A DNA stretch of 64,000 bases from Strigamia acuminata (GCA_949358305.1 OX442324.1:3168001-3232000), one strand, 5' to 3'. Numbered from the stretch's first letter, positions 34,522 to 47,500 are shown. Made by a program: numbers and translations. Notes: a model not told the origin generated them from the sequence alone.

Positions 34522-36160
34522 TCAAACCCATTCGACTTTTTCTTGTCGGGGATTCGATCCGGCTGCGAAGAAAAAAATTATTTTAAGCAATTTTAAATTG
34601 CAAATTTGGATTTAAAATTACCGCTTTCGAACAAAATGTTCTCGATTGTGGAAGAAATTTCTTTCGCCTTGCTCGCCAATCGTTCTATGACGTCGAATTT
34701 GTCGCTGTCGGAAGACTTGTCGTTGGCGCGGACCGCGCAAACGCTTGCAGCGCGACAAACACGATCCGGGTGTTTTCGGACAAAGAATTTACCGATGTCG
34801 CTAGTGATGTTCTGTATGCTCGCAGCTCTCTTGATTTTAACCCCTTGTCGGCTCGATTTTTTCCCGTGATTTTCTATTTTTTCGCCAGAATTCAAGGGCA
34901 AACTTGATTTATATTCCGTTAACACCTCGTGCACCACCTAGAATTTTTTTAAATAATTAAACGCGTGTTCGGAAATTGTTGACAAATTAAATTACTTTGG
35001 TAAACTTTAAAAGTTTTTCAGTTGAAAGTTGATAAAGACGACACGTGATGTCCAGTTTTTTTATCTCTTTCGTTCCAAGTAAACTGTGGCCTAAATCCGT
35101 CTTAAAAAAAAACAAAAATAAAAATAAAAAAACTAATAAAATAATCGATGCATTTACTTGAGATTCTTTGCTTTTAGCGTTTGATTTCTCTTTCATTTGC
35201 TTTTTATTGACTTCAGATAACAATTCCGCTTGTAATTGTCTTCTATCATTAAGCAACATTTGTATGTTCTAACGGAATAAATTGTATCGATTAAAAATTA
35301 TTCATTGAAGATGTTGCAGCACAGCTGCAACACTACGCACTTTACGACTCAAATACACTTCTTTTTCAGTCTCGCATGATGCGTTTCTTTCCTCCTTCAG
35401 CAATTGCTAAGTAATAAAACAACAAAATCAATACGTGGGACTCAACATTATCAATAAACATGCACCTTTAACATCTGGATCTGATAACGCAACTCCATGT
35501 TTTCATTTTTCAACATTTTCAACTCACGCGCCGCCTGTTTCGCCTCGATCCCGCACTTTAACGAACTCCTCCCTTCGTCCAATGCAATTCCCGTCAGATC
35601 TACTTCGATTCCAAGAACTCGTGTCAATATTTTCATGCAATCTGCAACCAAAATCCAGAAATAAATTTTTTTTTCTCCAATTTTATAAATAATAATTCAC
35701 CGTCAACAACCACGAACTCGCCGTCGCTTTCCGCGTGCAAAAATTCACAAATAGTTTCCCATTGCTCGTCCATCGGCTTTAAATCTATATTTTCCAGGTG
35801 GTTTTTCACCTTCCGTAATTTTATTATTGATTGTAATTTGTCCGCTTTTTCGACGTTGAAAGATAAGTTTCGTCTCGGAGTGCACGTGTCACGCGGTTCA
35901 GTCAGGGATATTTGAAATTCGTCCTTTCTTCTTGGTTTGCTTAACCAAGGACTAGCTTGCTCTTCCTGCAGCATTTCTGCTTTTAAAATGCGATTGAATA
36001 TTGTAATGCTGCTGTCATTACTTTCGTCTGTAATAAAAAGTGTTTCTGTTAACTTTGACGCATGTTAGGCGTGGTAGCGAGCGCTGTTACCTGTTGCCTT
36101 CGGTGTGGATGCGCCACTCGGTTCAATGTCAACGCAATTGCTTACACCGCATATTTCCAT
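34522..36160 (-). CDS. Uncharacterised coiled-coil protein
   Basis: Eight exons, 36160-36091, 36027-35701, 35641-35466, 35406-35341, 35268-35158, 35100-34996, 34937-34622 and 34562-34522, encode 403 residues. I do not recognise the family. Visible parts: an acidic, Ser/Thr-rich N-terminus; a helical region with WETICEFLHAESDGEFVVVD and CMKILTRVLGIEVD; a long coiled coil (AARELKMLKNENMELRYQIQ, QLLKEERNA, MLLNDRRQLQAELLSEVNKK); and a basic Ser-rich tail. The layout resembles centrosome, cilium or sperm structural proteins, but that is only an analogy. The start is the first in-frame ATG. The same frame stays open a little upstream to an AG at about 36201, so an earlier exon is possible. The end of exon 35406-35341 could also be 15 bases earlier. 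The protein has no signal peptide or membrane segment. Confidence 0.75.
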
Positions 36161-36663
36161 TGGAATAAAATTTTCCGATTTGAAATCTCCGTTTGCGTTC
36201 TACAGATGTCAAGGTTTTGCACTAATTCGGGGTCTGAAGGTCTCAATTCTGAAGCAAAGCGCAAACAAAGCGCCAACTGCTGCTTAATTGCCATCTAGCG
36301 AGAAATTTCGAAACTCTAAATCTTTTCTCTCTATAGCAGTTCATCACTTATCACTAGTCTCTGCCCAAAACAAATATTTTCAAACAAAAGGACGACCCAA
36401 ACTACATCGGAAAATTATGTTTTGTAAAAGTTTTATTCGGTTTTTTGATACAATACATGCGGACGCAGGCATGCAACTTTTGACAGCTTCAAATAAATTA
36501 TATGTAAAAAATACGAAAACTAATTTTCTTTTATCATTTATTTAATTCTTAAATATAATTTGTAAATACGCATTATCATTGTATTGGAATAAAATTATCA
36601 ACTTAAAAAAAAGGGAAAAAAAAATCATTTTATCGTTAATTTTTTTCAATTTTTTTTTTTTTT
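36161..36663. other. Region between the coiled-coil gene and YIPF6, with an upstream ORF
   Basis: About 500 bases upstream of the coiled-coil gene start. A 50-codon frame (36294-36142, minus, MAIKQQLALCLRF...) overlaps the proposed start codon in another frame. The rest is AT-rich. It probably contains the 3' UTR of YIPF6 as well. Confidence 0.4.
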
Positions 36664-37796
36664 TTATGAATATGAATGAGAAATAATTAGCCAACTTATG
36701 ACAAAATAGAACAAACAAATTGGATAAACTGCTAACGCCTTCCTTTGAGGTGGTTGACTGTTGCCCAGAAATGACATTGACGCTGGAAAATAAAGATTGG
36801 ATTTAATTCTAATTGAATTTGATCAATATTTCAAACAAATTGATTTACCAAATGTTGCCCATGCGAACCCAAACATGGTGACGAAAAATCGCAAAATAAA
36901 GAGCGTCAACGTTTGTGCGCTGAACGAAAATAAAATGAGTTTGCACACGATGAGAGACAAAACTGGCGGGAGTAGACAATAACCGAGAACACATATACTT
37001 TGAAAAAACGATCTGCAATTTGAATAAAAACAAATTTTTAATTTTTAAATTGAACAAACTCGTATTATTTTTAATTCTACATTTTGCCACCAAGCAGTTT
37101 GGAATTTAATGTTACCACGACGGAACCGACCCAGACAATGACAAATACTTGGGCAAACTGTGGCCCACCACCAGTCGAACTGTCGTCAATAAACGAGTTT
37201 TGCAGCATCCTAAAAAAAAATAATAATTTTTAAAATTAAATTTAAAAAATTGAAATTTCTCGATTTATACGCGCTCTACTCACATGGCAAGCAGAACACA
37301 CAAGATAAGTGGTCCCCATAGATCCCCTACATCGATAGAAATTAATTTTACAATTATTTCCTTTGATTTAATGCGCAAAAACAATAAAAATCACATTCGC
37401 GAAGAAGCGAAGTCCTCTGCTTCGGATACAGCACATGGGCGAATTTGATTCCCACAGCTTTCAAATCGCGCAACTGAAATGAATTAAATATTGTAGGTGT
37501 GTGATAAAACGTGAGTGAGTCAGTATTCGCTTACGACAGTGGTTCTAATCGGTTCATCTAGAGTGTCAAATGCTTTTTCGTCATCCGACGAAAGTGAAGT
37601 GCGAACCGAGAGATCGCCATCTAAATTCACGTCGTTATCGTTATAAAACTGAAATGTAATAAATTGGTGTTTGAAATTAGTGAATCGTGTACAAATACGA
37701 GCACTTTCTGAGTGATGAGATAAAATATTAGTCGTTTACGTCTGAATCGTCTATGTTGTTGCCAGCGTCATCCCATTTTGCGTGCGAAGTTGCCAT
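36664..37796 (-). CDS. YIPF6: YIPF6-type Yip1-domain membrane protein
   Basis: Seven exons, 37796-37740, 37648-37535, 37473-37395, 37326-37284, 37209-37081, 37012-36849 and 36782-36664, encode 234 residues, close to vertebrate YIPF6. An acidic cytosolic N-terminus is followed by DEPIRTTVLRDLKAVGIKFA, HVLYPKQRTSLLREWDLWGP and about five membrane segments (for example FAQVFVIVWVGSVVVTLNSK, ICVLGYCLLPPVLSLIVCK and the final VYPICLFYFVISWLII). FLGNSQPPQRKAL before the last segment is a family signature. Yip1-family proteins act in early secretory-pathway membranes with Rab GTPases. The start used is MATSHAKWDD; an upstream in-frame extension exists but is preceded by a likely 3' splice site, so I did not use it. 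The start codon lies 167 bp from the divergent CCDC134 start, which suggests a shared promoter. Confidence 0.93.
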
Positions 37797-37963
37797 TTTG
37801 AAATCCGCTTCCCGACAATACTTTCTGCTGAAGTATGGGTCTCGCTGTAGACAACTAGGAAAACCTGAAAGGAAAAATATGGAACGAGCTTTGATTCGAA
37901 TAACGTGAAGAACCACGTGCTATGGGCTTCGAGATCTGATGGAAACATTTATTTTAATTCATC

Positions 37964-38950
37964 ATGATGATATGGTTTTACTTTTTAATGGTAACCGGCG
38001 CAGTTTGTGTTCAAACGAATTCGACGTCCAACAGTTCAGAATCAGAGTACAACATGCATAAACAAGAAGAAATTTGTACGAAAATAAATAAGTTGAAAAA
38101 AATAAATAAACAAAAATAAAATTGTAAAAACATTTAATTAAATTAAATTTATTTATTTTTCTTTTCAGATAAAAGCCTGTTCAAACTGAAACACAACGAG
38201 CAATTGAAATTGATAAAACAGATAATCGTGAAAGCGAATTATGCCAAGCAATTCAAAATTGTACAAATTATATTGGATGGAATGATAAAGGTTGAAAAAT
38301 AATAGCAAATCCACGTTTGTTTAATTAAAAAATATTTATTTTAGGTTTTGGGACCAGCCAAAGTGCTTTTAGAAAATGCGGGATATTTTCCTGGAGAGGA
38401 TTTTCCTGAGAATGAAGACACCAAAGATGGTTGTGAATTTATTTCTCGAGTGCTAAAAATAAGTTCTAAATTGTTTGAGTCTTTCAGCATTGTCTTTGGT
38501 TTTGGAAAACACCGTTTTATTCAGTGAAATCCTCCTGCGCTTACCTGATATCACCCATCTACACTTGAAGAGACTCAAGGAGAGTAGTGCGTTATTAAAA
38601 TGGGGAATTCTTTTTTGTAACGAATCCAATCTGATTGACACAGTGAGAAAGAAGTTATTAGCATTGGTAACTAAAAATGTGGATTAAAATGAATATTTAA
38701 TTAATTAAAAAATCAAAAAATCAAAACAGGCTGCTCAGGAACTTGAAATGGTGCCTCGTGGTCCGAATTATGTTAATCCGTTTCGTTTCAATCCTCCACA
38801 GGATAAACCAGTGAGATTTTTCATTGTGGTGAAAATTTTAAAGAAAAAATTCATTTATTTTGTTTTTGTCAGGTTTCCGAGACTGTGAAAGTGAAGAAGA
38901 AGAAGAACAAAATGAGAGGACCTCAATTGAGCAAACACAACGAACTGTGA
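37964..38950 (+). CDS. CCDC134: CCDC134-type secretory-pathway protein
   Basis: Six exons, 37964-38075, 38169-38290, 38345-38429, 38488-38666, 38730-38810 and 38873-38950, encode 218 residues; the vertebrate protein is about 229. Seen: signal peptide MMIWFYFLMVTGAVC; EIYKSLFKLKHNEQLKLIKQ; the conserved core LENTVLFSEILLRLPDITH and LLKWGILFCNES; MVPRGPNYVNPFRF; a Lys-rich stretch; and the C-terminus GPQLSKHNEL. Vertebrate CCDC134 is an ER-resident or secreted protein ending in a KDEL-like tetrapeptide (QSEL). The HNEL end here fits the same retention role. A poly(A) signal AATAAA at about 38955 lies only about 60 bp from the convergent AGK stop, so the two transcripts probably overlap at their 3' ends. 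Confidence 0.92.
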
Positions 38951-39011
38951 AAACAATAAAATGAAACAAAAGTTATGAATTTGTATATTTTTATTTAAAT
39001 TAATTTGACAA

Positions 39012-40895
39012 CTAGTTGCAATAAAAATGAACTTTTCGAGGCAAAAGTTTCACGGATATTGGTCGAACTTCGAAAGCTTCATTATCGATTGAATACCAAG
39101 ATTCTTGTTCGCTTTTTGCAACCGGCTCGATTTGAATTTCGCTCGCGTTGAGGTTCAAAGTGATGTCATCGCTCGCTTTTCCCGTCTCCGAATGAGTCAA
39201 ACCTTCAGAAAAAAACTGCGATCGTGTCAAATTTTCCGGAACGATTCGGACTTGCAAACACGCCCCATCCGTTGTATTGACAATCTAAAACAGAGATTTC
39301 TCATTAGATATATAAAATAATAAATATTAATTCAAATATTACAGGTTCGAAAGCGTATTTGGTTGCTACAGTAACTTCCGTGGCCTTGGATTGCTTATTT
39401 CTAAACACGCCACATTCATCATTCGTGATGGAAGAATAGTCGGTCGAACTGACAACTGGCACTGAAAATAACATTTTAATCGAATTTTTTAATTGTTTAC
39501 ATTTAATTTTTTTTTTAGGAGAATAAAATTACTTTGAATTATTGGTTTGGGCCTGGTAAAAGCGTGCCACCATCTCCGGTACTCCAGATTCGTTTGGCTC
39601 AAACTTGTGTTTTCCGATCGACATTTAGAACAACCAGCACATGGCAAAACGTAATTCATATTTACTTCCACATGAGTTGGCCAGTTCTGTAATCATAAAA
39701 ATACCCAAAAAGAGTGTAAAATTTAGATTTTTTATTTTAATTATTTACTTTAATTTACCTTTAATGAGGAAAACAAGTAAGCTATTTGCGATTTCAACGG
39801 GCCCCAGTACCAGTATCTAAAATTGCCATCAAAAATTATTTATCAGAACAAAAAAAATATAGGCCTATATATTTATTTTTTTAAATTTTCAAATTTACTT
39901 CGAAATTCTTGTATTCGTATCCCGGAAAACTCCCAAGTCGATTTTTCCAATTGCGTAAATCGGTTTACCAGCATCGGACTAAAAAAAAATGTAATTTTTT
40001 TAGTGAATAAACTCAATTCCGAGCGGAAAATATCAACCTGAATGTGCATAACGTCCATTGATTGATGATTCTCTTTGATAACAGCCATTGCTGCTTCAGC
40101 AATCCATCTGTTTAGTTTTTTAAATAAAATAAAACACGCATGAACATTAAATAAGCAAATAAAACATTACCTAACTTCTGCACTGCTGTCTTTTAAAAAC
40201 AAATATTTAGCAGCGGTGTTTGTTTTACCCACCGGTATGACACCGAGTGGAAACCGCTTCACTGCAAAATCCTCGTCATCTCTTCGAAGCAACCCAGTAA
40301 GAACCTGAAAAAAGTTACAAAACATACAAAAATACACCCCTAACTCGAAAATACAATCGTTTTACGTCAGATACGGTCCCATCTCCACCTGCAATGACCA
40401 CAGCGTCGGTGTTGTCCATTACTTCCATCAAATCTTTTGCTTGTCCCTCGTGCTCGGTTTGCACTACACTCACTTTAATTCCGGCCAAATGAAATAACGG
40501 TGCAGCAAAATTTTCAAATAATTTCTTGCCTTTCCTGAAATATTAAATAAAAATATCAAAATTCGTCGTATTCGTTTTCTAATTTCAATTTACCCATCCT
40601 TTGCTGCTGGATTTAATATCACAGTCACGTGTCTTGGTTTTTTTCCAGACTGTAACGGGACGTCTCCAAATGTCTGTGCTTCTTCGCAGTATGCTCTCAT
40701 CAGTTTTATTGAGCTGTTATAAATTTGAAAATAAATTTTAGATGAATTAAATTAAATTTCAGGGTTAAAAATGGATATTTCTTACTGAATCTTATCTCTG
40801 GCCCGGTTTCCGCCATAACTCAACAGAAGGGCTGCAAAAGTGCTCTTTTTCCAGTTATTTCGTAACACTCTTAATGTTTTAATCACGAAAGCCAT
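39012..40895 (-). CDS. AGK: Acylglycerol kinase, mitochondrial
   Basis: Ten exons, 40895-40786, 40713-40594, 40534-40366, 40304-40171, 40107-40038, 39978-39899, 39816-39759, 39686-39533, 39461-39343 and 39284-39012, encode 428 residues (human 422). The family phosphorylates mono- and diacylglycerol in mitochondria and also serves the TIM22 import complex. Seen: N-terminus [20 protein letters not shown] with a short hydrophobic segment; [39 protein letters not shown]; the nucleotide-binding glycine motif [54 protein letters not shown]; and the C-terminal block [19 protein letters not shown]. All blocks match AGK in order, and the catalytic GGDGT is intact. The region 39686-39533 carries a CAGCSKC motif not familiar from the vertebrate protein. 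The gene is convergent with CCDC134. Confidence 0.93.
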
Positions 40896-41955
40896 TCCAG
40901 ATTTTTCCGATTCAGATCAAGTTTGAAAATAGATCTTGAAAACCAGACTTGCAATTTCACCTCGGACCAATGGCGCTCTACGAAAAGAAATTCCCGTCAG
41001 ATGGCAGAAACGAAAAGGCCCAAAGTTACGAATTTTCCCGTAAAAACAAATTTGTATATAACATTTTAAAATAAACTTTAAAAAAAATATTCACACAAAA
41101 AGAAAATTTTCTTTATTAATGAAAAGGGATGAAACATACAAACGTGCTTTACAGTTTTAATGTAATGTGTAAAGTTATGAATACAAATTAAATTTTCACT
41201 CAACAGATTCGTATCATTTCATTCATTGATGATTCAGACAGTTAAAATTACGTTTCCTAACGTGGTATAACACCATTTCAAATACCGTCTTACAAAAAGT
41301 GATACATTTTTTTAAAAAAAAAAATTTTAAATTAAAAAAAAAAGACCATAAACTCGGGACGTCGTCCCCAACTAGCCTAACAATCTCATTTTTAGTTCAA
41401 AACTACAAAGACACAAAAATTGTTTATATATCATAGAAAATGACGTATACAATGCAGCTTCATGCAAATGCATAATTTAAAATAAAATAAAAAATAATAA
41501 ACGTTGAGAGAGAAAAAAGACCTTTTACGATTTAATTTATTTTTTCCATTCAAATATAAAGGGACAACTTCTAAATCAAAACAAAAATTAAACATCCAAA
41601 TTAAACAATATAAATTATTTTAACGGAGGAAATCAATATCTGGCCCCTCAAAAAATAAAAAGTAAAATAATTTAAAAAAATCAAAAAAAAAAAAAAATCC
41701 AATTTTATCCTTCAATTTCTCATAATAAAAAAATATTTCCAACCATACCAAACCCTTCACGAAAAACAATATCACTAAACGACGATAGTAGAAGCAAATA
41801 GCAATTCTACTCACTGTACAACATCTCTGATCTACACACAAACAAGAACAATAAAGACCAAAAAAGCTAAAAAGTTGTCAAAATTGGTCTGTTTCGCTAC
41901 TGTCAAAGTTCGATACATTTCTCAAACGTTGTCCAAGAAAAAAACACAAAAAAAT
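40896..41955. other. Intergenic between AGK and ATRX; probably the ATRX 3' UTR
   Basis: About 1.06 kb, AT-rich, no coding frame supported. AGK's 5' end lies at the right-hand stop of this stretch's low edge (40896 to about 41000, GC-richer, likely promoter). The rest is downstream of the ATRX stop on the same strand and probably holds its 3' UTR. Confidence 0.45.
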
Positions 41956-44484
41956 TTATTTTTTTGCCTTTTGAATTTTTGTTATTGTTACACCTGATTG
42001 ATTGTTGCCCATTTGCACTTCGGGTTCATCGGAATCGTCATCGTCGTCTAGTAGATATGAAGGCTGCGTGACATTTGGGGTCGGCAAAGATGGCTGCGGC
42101 GCTCGATCCATCCAGCTGCGCCGGTACTGGTCACTCATCATCGCCATTTGCTGCTGCCTAAATGCCGCCTGTTGTTGCTGGAAAAATTGTGGGTTGTTTT
42201 GTTGTTGTTGTTGTTGTTGTTGCTGCTGCTGTTGTTGGTAATACTGTTGCTGCTGCTGTTGTAACATCTGTTGTTGGTATTGTTGCTGCTGGATTATTTG
42301 CTGGAAATTTGGAATAACATTTTAATTTCAATTTTTCGATTTTTATTTTTGGAACTCACTTGTTGTCGTTGTTGCAACGCTTGTTGCCGCAACCAGACAA
42401 TCACTTGGTCGACTTTTTCATTCAATTCTTCTTGGCCTAATCCAGGCCATTGCTCTTGAATTTTTTCAATTATCGTGTTGATATCAACTTGACCTTGAGG
42501 TAACAAACCCAATCCTAAAAAAAAAGTAATAATATTTAATAAATATTAATTTTTTCTGCATTAATGATGATTAATTACAGGCCCAACGCCATGTTTTGCA
42601 AAACCAGAGGCAAAAAATGCAAATTTTATGCTGAAACATTCACTTTTTAGATCGAAAGATGCAATTCTAAGAGCAAAAATGGCATTTTTTACACGTATAA
42701 TGGCCAAAAGTGGTCTTTTTTACACGTAAAATGGCCAAAAGTGGTCTTTTTTACACGTAAAATGGCAAAAAGTGGCATTTTTTACACGTAAAATAGCCAA
42801 AAGTGGCATTTTTTACACGTAAAATGGCCAAAAGTAGCGTTTTTTACACGTTAAATGGCCAAAAGTGGCCTTTTTTACACGTAAAATGGCCAAAAGTAGC
42901 GTTTTTTACACGTAAAATGGCCAAAAGTGGCATTTTTTACACGTAAAATGGCCAAAAGTGGCGTTTTTTACACGTAAAATGGCCAAAAGTGGCATTGTTT
43001 GTCGAAAAATTGCATTATTTCCCTGCCGATATATAAATTCATTAAACAGCAAATTACCAGCTGACATCAACCCTTTCTTTTCAGCTTCATATTCCGCCCA
43101 AGCAGCTTTCCGTTCTTCTTCAGTCAATTCTTCTGACGCTTTGTTTTCGAGAAGTGAATCGTGTTCGTGATAACCAGAAATCCACTTTTTCTGGCGAAGT
43201 AATAACTCAGCAAGTAACCGATCCTAAATTTAAAAATAAAAATAAATAAAAATAAACAAATATAAAAACATTTAAAAAAAAAAAAATGAATAAACTTTTC
43301 ATTTCATACCTTTGGCACTATTGGGGTGGCAATTTTGTACTTTGTGTCTGGTTCGAAGTTGTAAAGTTCTTGCAAATCAGCGGCATTAAAATGCCTTTCT
43401 ATTTGCTGTTCATCGACTACACGACAAGCCAAAGATAATTTCGTAATTTGACGATCGTAAATTTTTTCTTCCATGGACGCTTGAGCCAAAAAGCGATAAA
43501 TATAAACGGGTTTCTTCTGTCCAAACCGATAGACGCGAAAAATTGATTGCACGTCGTGCGTTGGATTCCACGAAGCGTCGAAAATAACGACGCGATTAGC
43601 CGACACCAAATTTATACCCAGACCGCCAGCTCGGGTTGAAATCAAAAATAACTTAACCCTAAAAAAAAAAATTACAAAATTCCAATTACAAAATCAATAA
43701 AAATTAAAACCAAATTCAAATATCTACCGGGAGTCTTCGTCATTAAATAGTTCTGTACATCTTTTTCTCATTTCGGCCGACGTTGAACCATCCATCCGGA
43801 AGTAATCTACACCTTTGACCCAACGCGATCCACTGGGCCCGTCCTCTTGTATCGCCAGAGTTCTTTCGATCAGCTCGAGCGACAACAACGATTGACTGAA
43901 TACTAAACTGTAAATTCAAAACACCAAATCAATCAATCGACAATTTCACATTATCTTCAATAAAACATACACTTTATCACCGATGGCTTCACATTCTTGC
44001 AAAATATCAAACAGCAGCACAATTTTTCCACTGGCTTCATTCTTTTCCGCATCTTCTTCGCTGACGATCTCGGTCCACCATTCCTTGCTTGGTCCGTTGA
44101 AATCCTTCAACTCCAAAAACTTCTCTTCCTCTTCTAAAAAAAAACACACAAATCTCGAATTAAATTCACGTCAAAATCAATCAATTTCCACCAAATCCGT
44201 CATACCATCCTCTCCTTTCTCGCCTCTCCGCCTTCTCGTCCTCCAATTATTTATCACTTCGTCGCCGCTCACTTCCGACTCCGACTTCGCTTTGCGACCG
44301 CGTCCTTTTCTATTTAAAAGAAAAAAAATGTTTTTAAACAATCTCGATTGACTAAAACAAATCAACAAATCCTACCCCTTGGAACTGGACGGTTCGTCCA
44401 AACACAAAACTTCACTGTCAGTTGACGTCGCGGTCTCGCAGGATTCATCGTCAATGAACGAGTCATCAGAGTTGTACATCGCCT

Positions 44485-44517
<33 letters not shown>

Positions 44518-47500
44518 AATAAATAGAATTACGACAAAAAAGTAAGGATTACTTTGTTTTCGTCTCTTATTTCAGCCAATTTTAAGACGTAAGGATGCGT
44601 CCAAATCTTCATGAGGCCCTGATAATCGGCAAACAAGCCAGATCCTTTACTTCCGCTCATTTTGCCACGTGCGAGATGGTCGAGGAAATGTCTGTACAGT
44701 TTGATCTGAACTTCCGAAAGACGTATACTTATCACATATTCATATTTAGGGGGTAGAAACGGGGTGAGAACATTATAATCTCTTCTTTGCACACAACCGT
44801 CCAATAAATTATGTAAAATGTGTGCTCTTCGTTTCATCAAGCGCACATCGTGCTCGGTCGAGTCGGCGCACTGTCCATTCACTATAGGATTCAAAAATCG
44901 ATTCTGAAATTCCTTTCGAGTCCCCAACAATTTCGGCTTCACAAATTGCACCATGCAATGATCTAAAAAATTAAAAAAAATTAAAAAAAATTAAAAAATT
45001 AATCTCTCGTTTCAGACTTACATTCCGATAAGTTGTTCTGAAGCGGCGTTCCCGTCAACACGATCCGGCGGCGACTCGAGATCCTGGTCATCGCTTTCGC
45101 GAGCGCCGTGTTGTCGTTTTTCAAGATGTGTCCTTCGTCGCAGACGACGACATCGGGGCCGGGATCGATGAGCGTCTTTAAAAAGATCCCCTTCTGCCTC
45201 TTGTTGGCTCTTTTACTCTTTTCCTGCACTAGATTTCGAAACATGTCATAACCCATGATGAGTACGCCGCCATCTTCGTGCCAAGCTTGCAGCGTGTCCG
45301 CCCGGCGCCAGTTGTTCTTTATACTCGCTAATTCGTATACCTAGAGCGGGAAAACAACAAAAACACAGTTAAACACAATCAATTCGGCCGCTGTGAATGT
45401 TTATTTACATTAAGTTTGAGCTTCTCAGCCTCCAACCACATGTCAAATTCACTGTACCAATTGAGAATGGTGTTTAATGGACATACAACTAAACACGTTT
45501 TTAGTTTAGTCGTTTTTTTGTTGCTTAGTAAGGTGTGGATGAATGCAATAACCTAATTAGAAAAAAAAAAAAAACCGTTTGATTAAAAATTTGTCAATTA
45601 ATTGTTTTTAAAAACAAAATCACCTGTAACGTTTTTCCCAGACCCATGCAATGCGCTAAGATGCAACCAGATCCCGGATGAGTCTTCATTCTGTCCACGG
45701 ATTCGCAAACCGTTTCCCATAGAAATTTCACCCCTGAATAAAAAAAAAATAAAAATAATTAAACAAACAAACAAATAAATAAATTGACAAATTCAATTTT
45801 AATACCTTCAACTTGATGTGGTTTTAACTTTGTGATAATATCAGTGTGAACTTTGATTAACTCTTTATTGGTTTCAATATTTCGGTCTAAAACGAGCTTT
45901 GTTGTTACTGCATGTTTTCCTTGATCGGTGACAACCTCGTTGTACTAAAAATCGAATAAAATATAATTATTTAAAAAAAAAAAAAATCAATTTCTCTACC
46001 AATTTTTGTCGATCAGCAACACGACGACGCCTCTCTTCCTCCTCTCTAGCGGCTGCTTTAGTATCTTCGTGCAGTTTACTATCTTTAATCAACTTCCTGA
46101 TGTGTTTTCTCGTTTTAGTTGGACTCTCTTTATCCTTAAAAAATTAAAAATAAAATTTTAAAAAAATTTTAAAAAAATTAAAAAAAAAAATTGAATAAAT
46201 TACAGAATTCGATCCGGCATCGGAAGAGTCTTTCACTTCTTTAATCCTCCTCCTTTTTTTATTAGTTGGTTTCTTCTTGGAATCATCCGAATCTGCCGAA
46301 TCTTTTTTATCCCGACGGCCTTTAGTCTCTAAAGAACTTAAAGATCCATCCGATTGGCTCGACTCTTCGTCGGAAGGCTCCGACGGCACGGCGGATTCGT
46401 CCGAATCGGCGATCCGACGTTTTTTCCTATTAAAAAGAAAATACAAATTTTACAAAACTAGAAAACAAGAAAAAAATATGGAAATCACCTCTTGGTTTCT
46501 TTTTTTTTATCGTTCGATTTCGAATTCTCCTCGTTCTCCGAGTCGGTATCGCTTAATTTGCAATTCAACAACGGATCCTTCTTCTTCTTCTTCTTAACGG
46601 CCACATCTTCTGTATCCGATTCGTCGTTTGCTTCGTTCCCGCTATCATCTTCTTTATTTCCTTCGTCTTCCTTGTGTTCCGTCTTCGTTTTCTTCTCGTT
46701 GCTCTTCTTTTTGCTCTCGGGCGACTCCGGGTCGGACCCCGAATTCTCATTATCGGACGAATCCAATTCGTCCTCCAAAATCTTCTTTGCCACATCATTC
46801 GCATGAACATCATCTTTTACTTTCAATTTCGCAGGCTTATCCTCGTTATCCACATCCATATCGTTTTCGTTTTCGTCGTCGCTCGAAAGACTCAACAAAT
46901 GTTCTTTTATTTTCTCAACTGCAAAAAAAAAATTAATTTAATTTAATTTAATTTAAAAAAATCAATCGCATCTTACTCCTCTCTTTTTTCGTTTCGTCGC
47001 CGCTGTCCACCTCCGACTTCATTTTCTTTCTCGTTTTCTTCGCGTTCAGCGACTTAAGATTGAACAAATTTGCAAAACCTTTATCCCCGTCGGATCCGGA
47101 CGAACTCTCCCTCTTTCTTTTGTGTTTCTTTTTCTTGTCCCTCTTTTCCATCGCTTCCACGGCGCTTTCCAAGCGCGTCAACGTCACTTGGACGTCCATT
47201 CTCAACTTTTCGTCGTTCGGATCGGGACTTCTGCTCCGAGTATCGATCGCGGCGTTCTCTCGCTCGCTCACATCCTCGCAATTCGAATCCATCGAAACAT
47301 TCGAATCGCTCGAAGTGTCGCCACCTGTAAGTCGCAAAGGTGTATTAACCTGTTTTCTATTGTTAGTCTTTGAACGTTCTTGCGACTCCGACGAACTACC
47401 TCGATGCGCCACTTTTTTCGGGGTCGTTTTCTCCCGCGGCCGACTCCGTGGCGATTTGCTCGGCGATTTGCCGAGCGGCGAGGCGTTCGGCGAGCAATTC

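Noticed and set aside
34545-34565. gattcgatcc resembling a tRNA B-box
   Set aside because: No A-box at the right distance and no cloverleaf; the sequence is part of the last coding exon of the coiled-coil gene.
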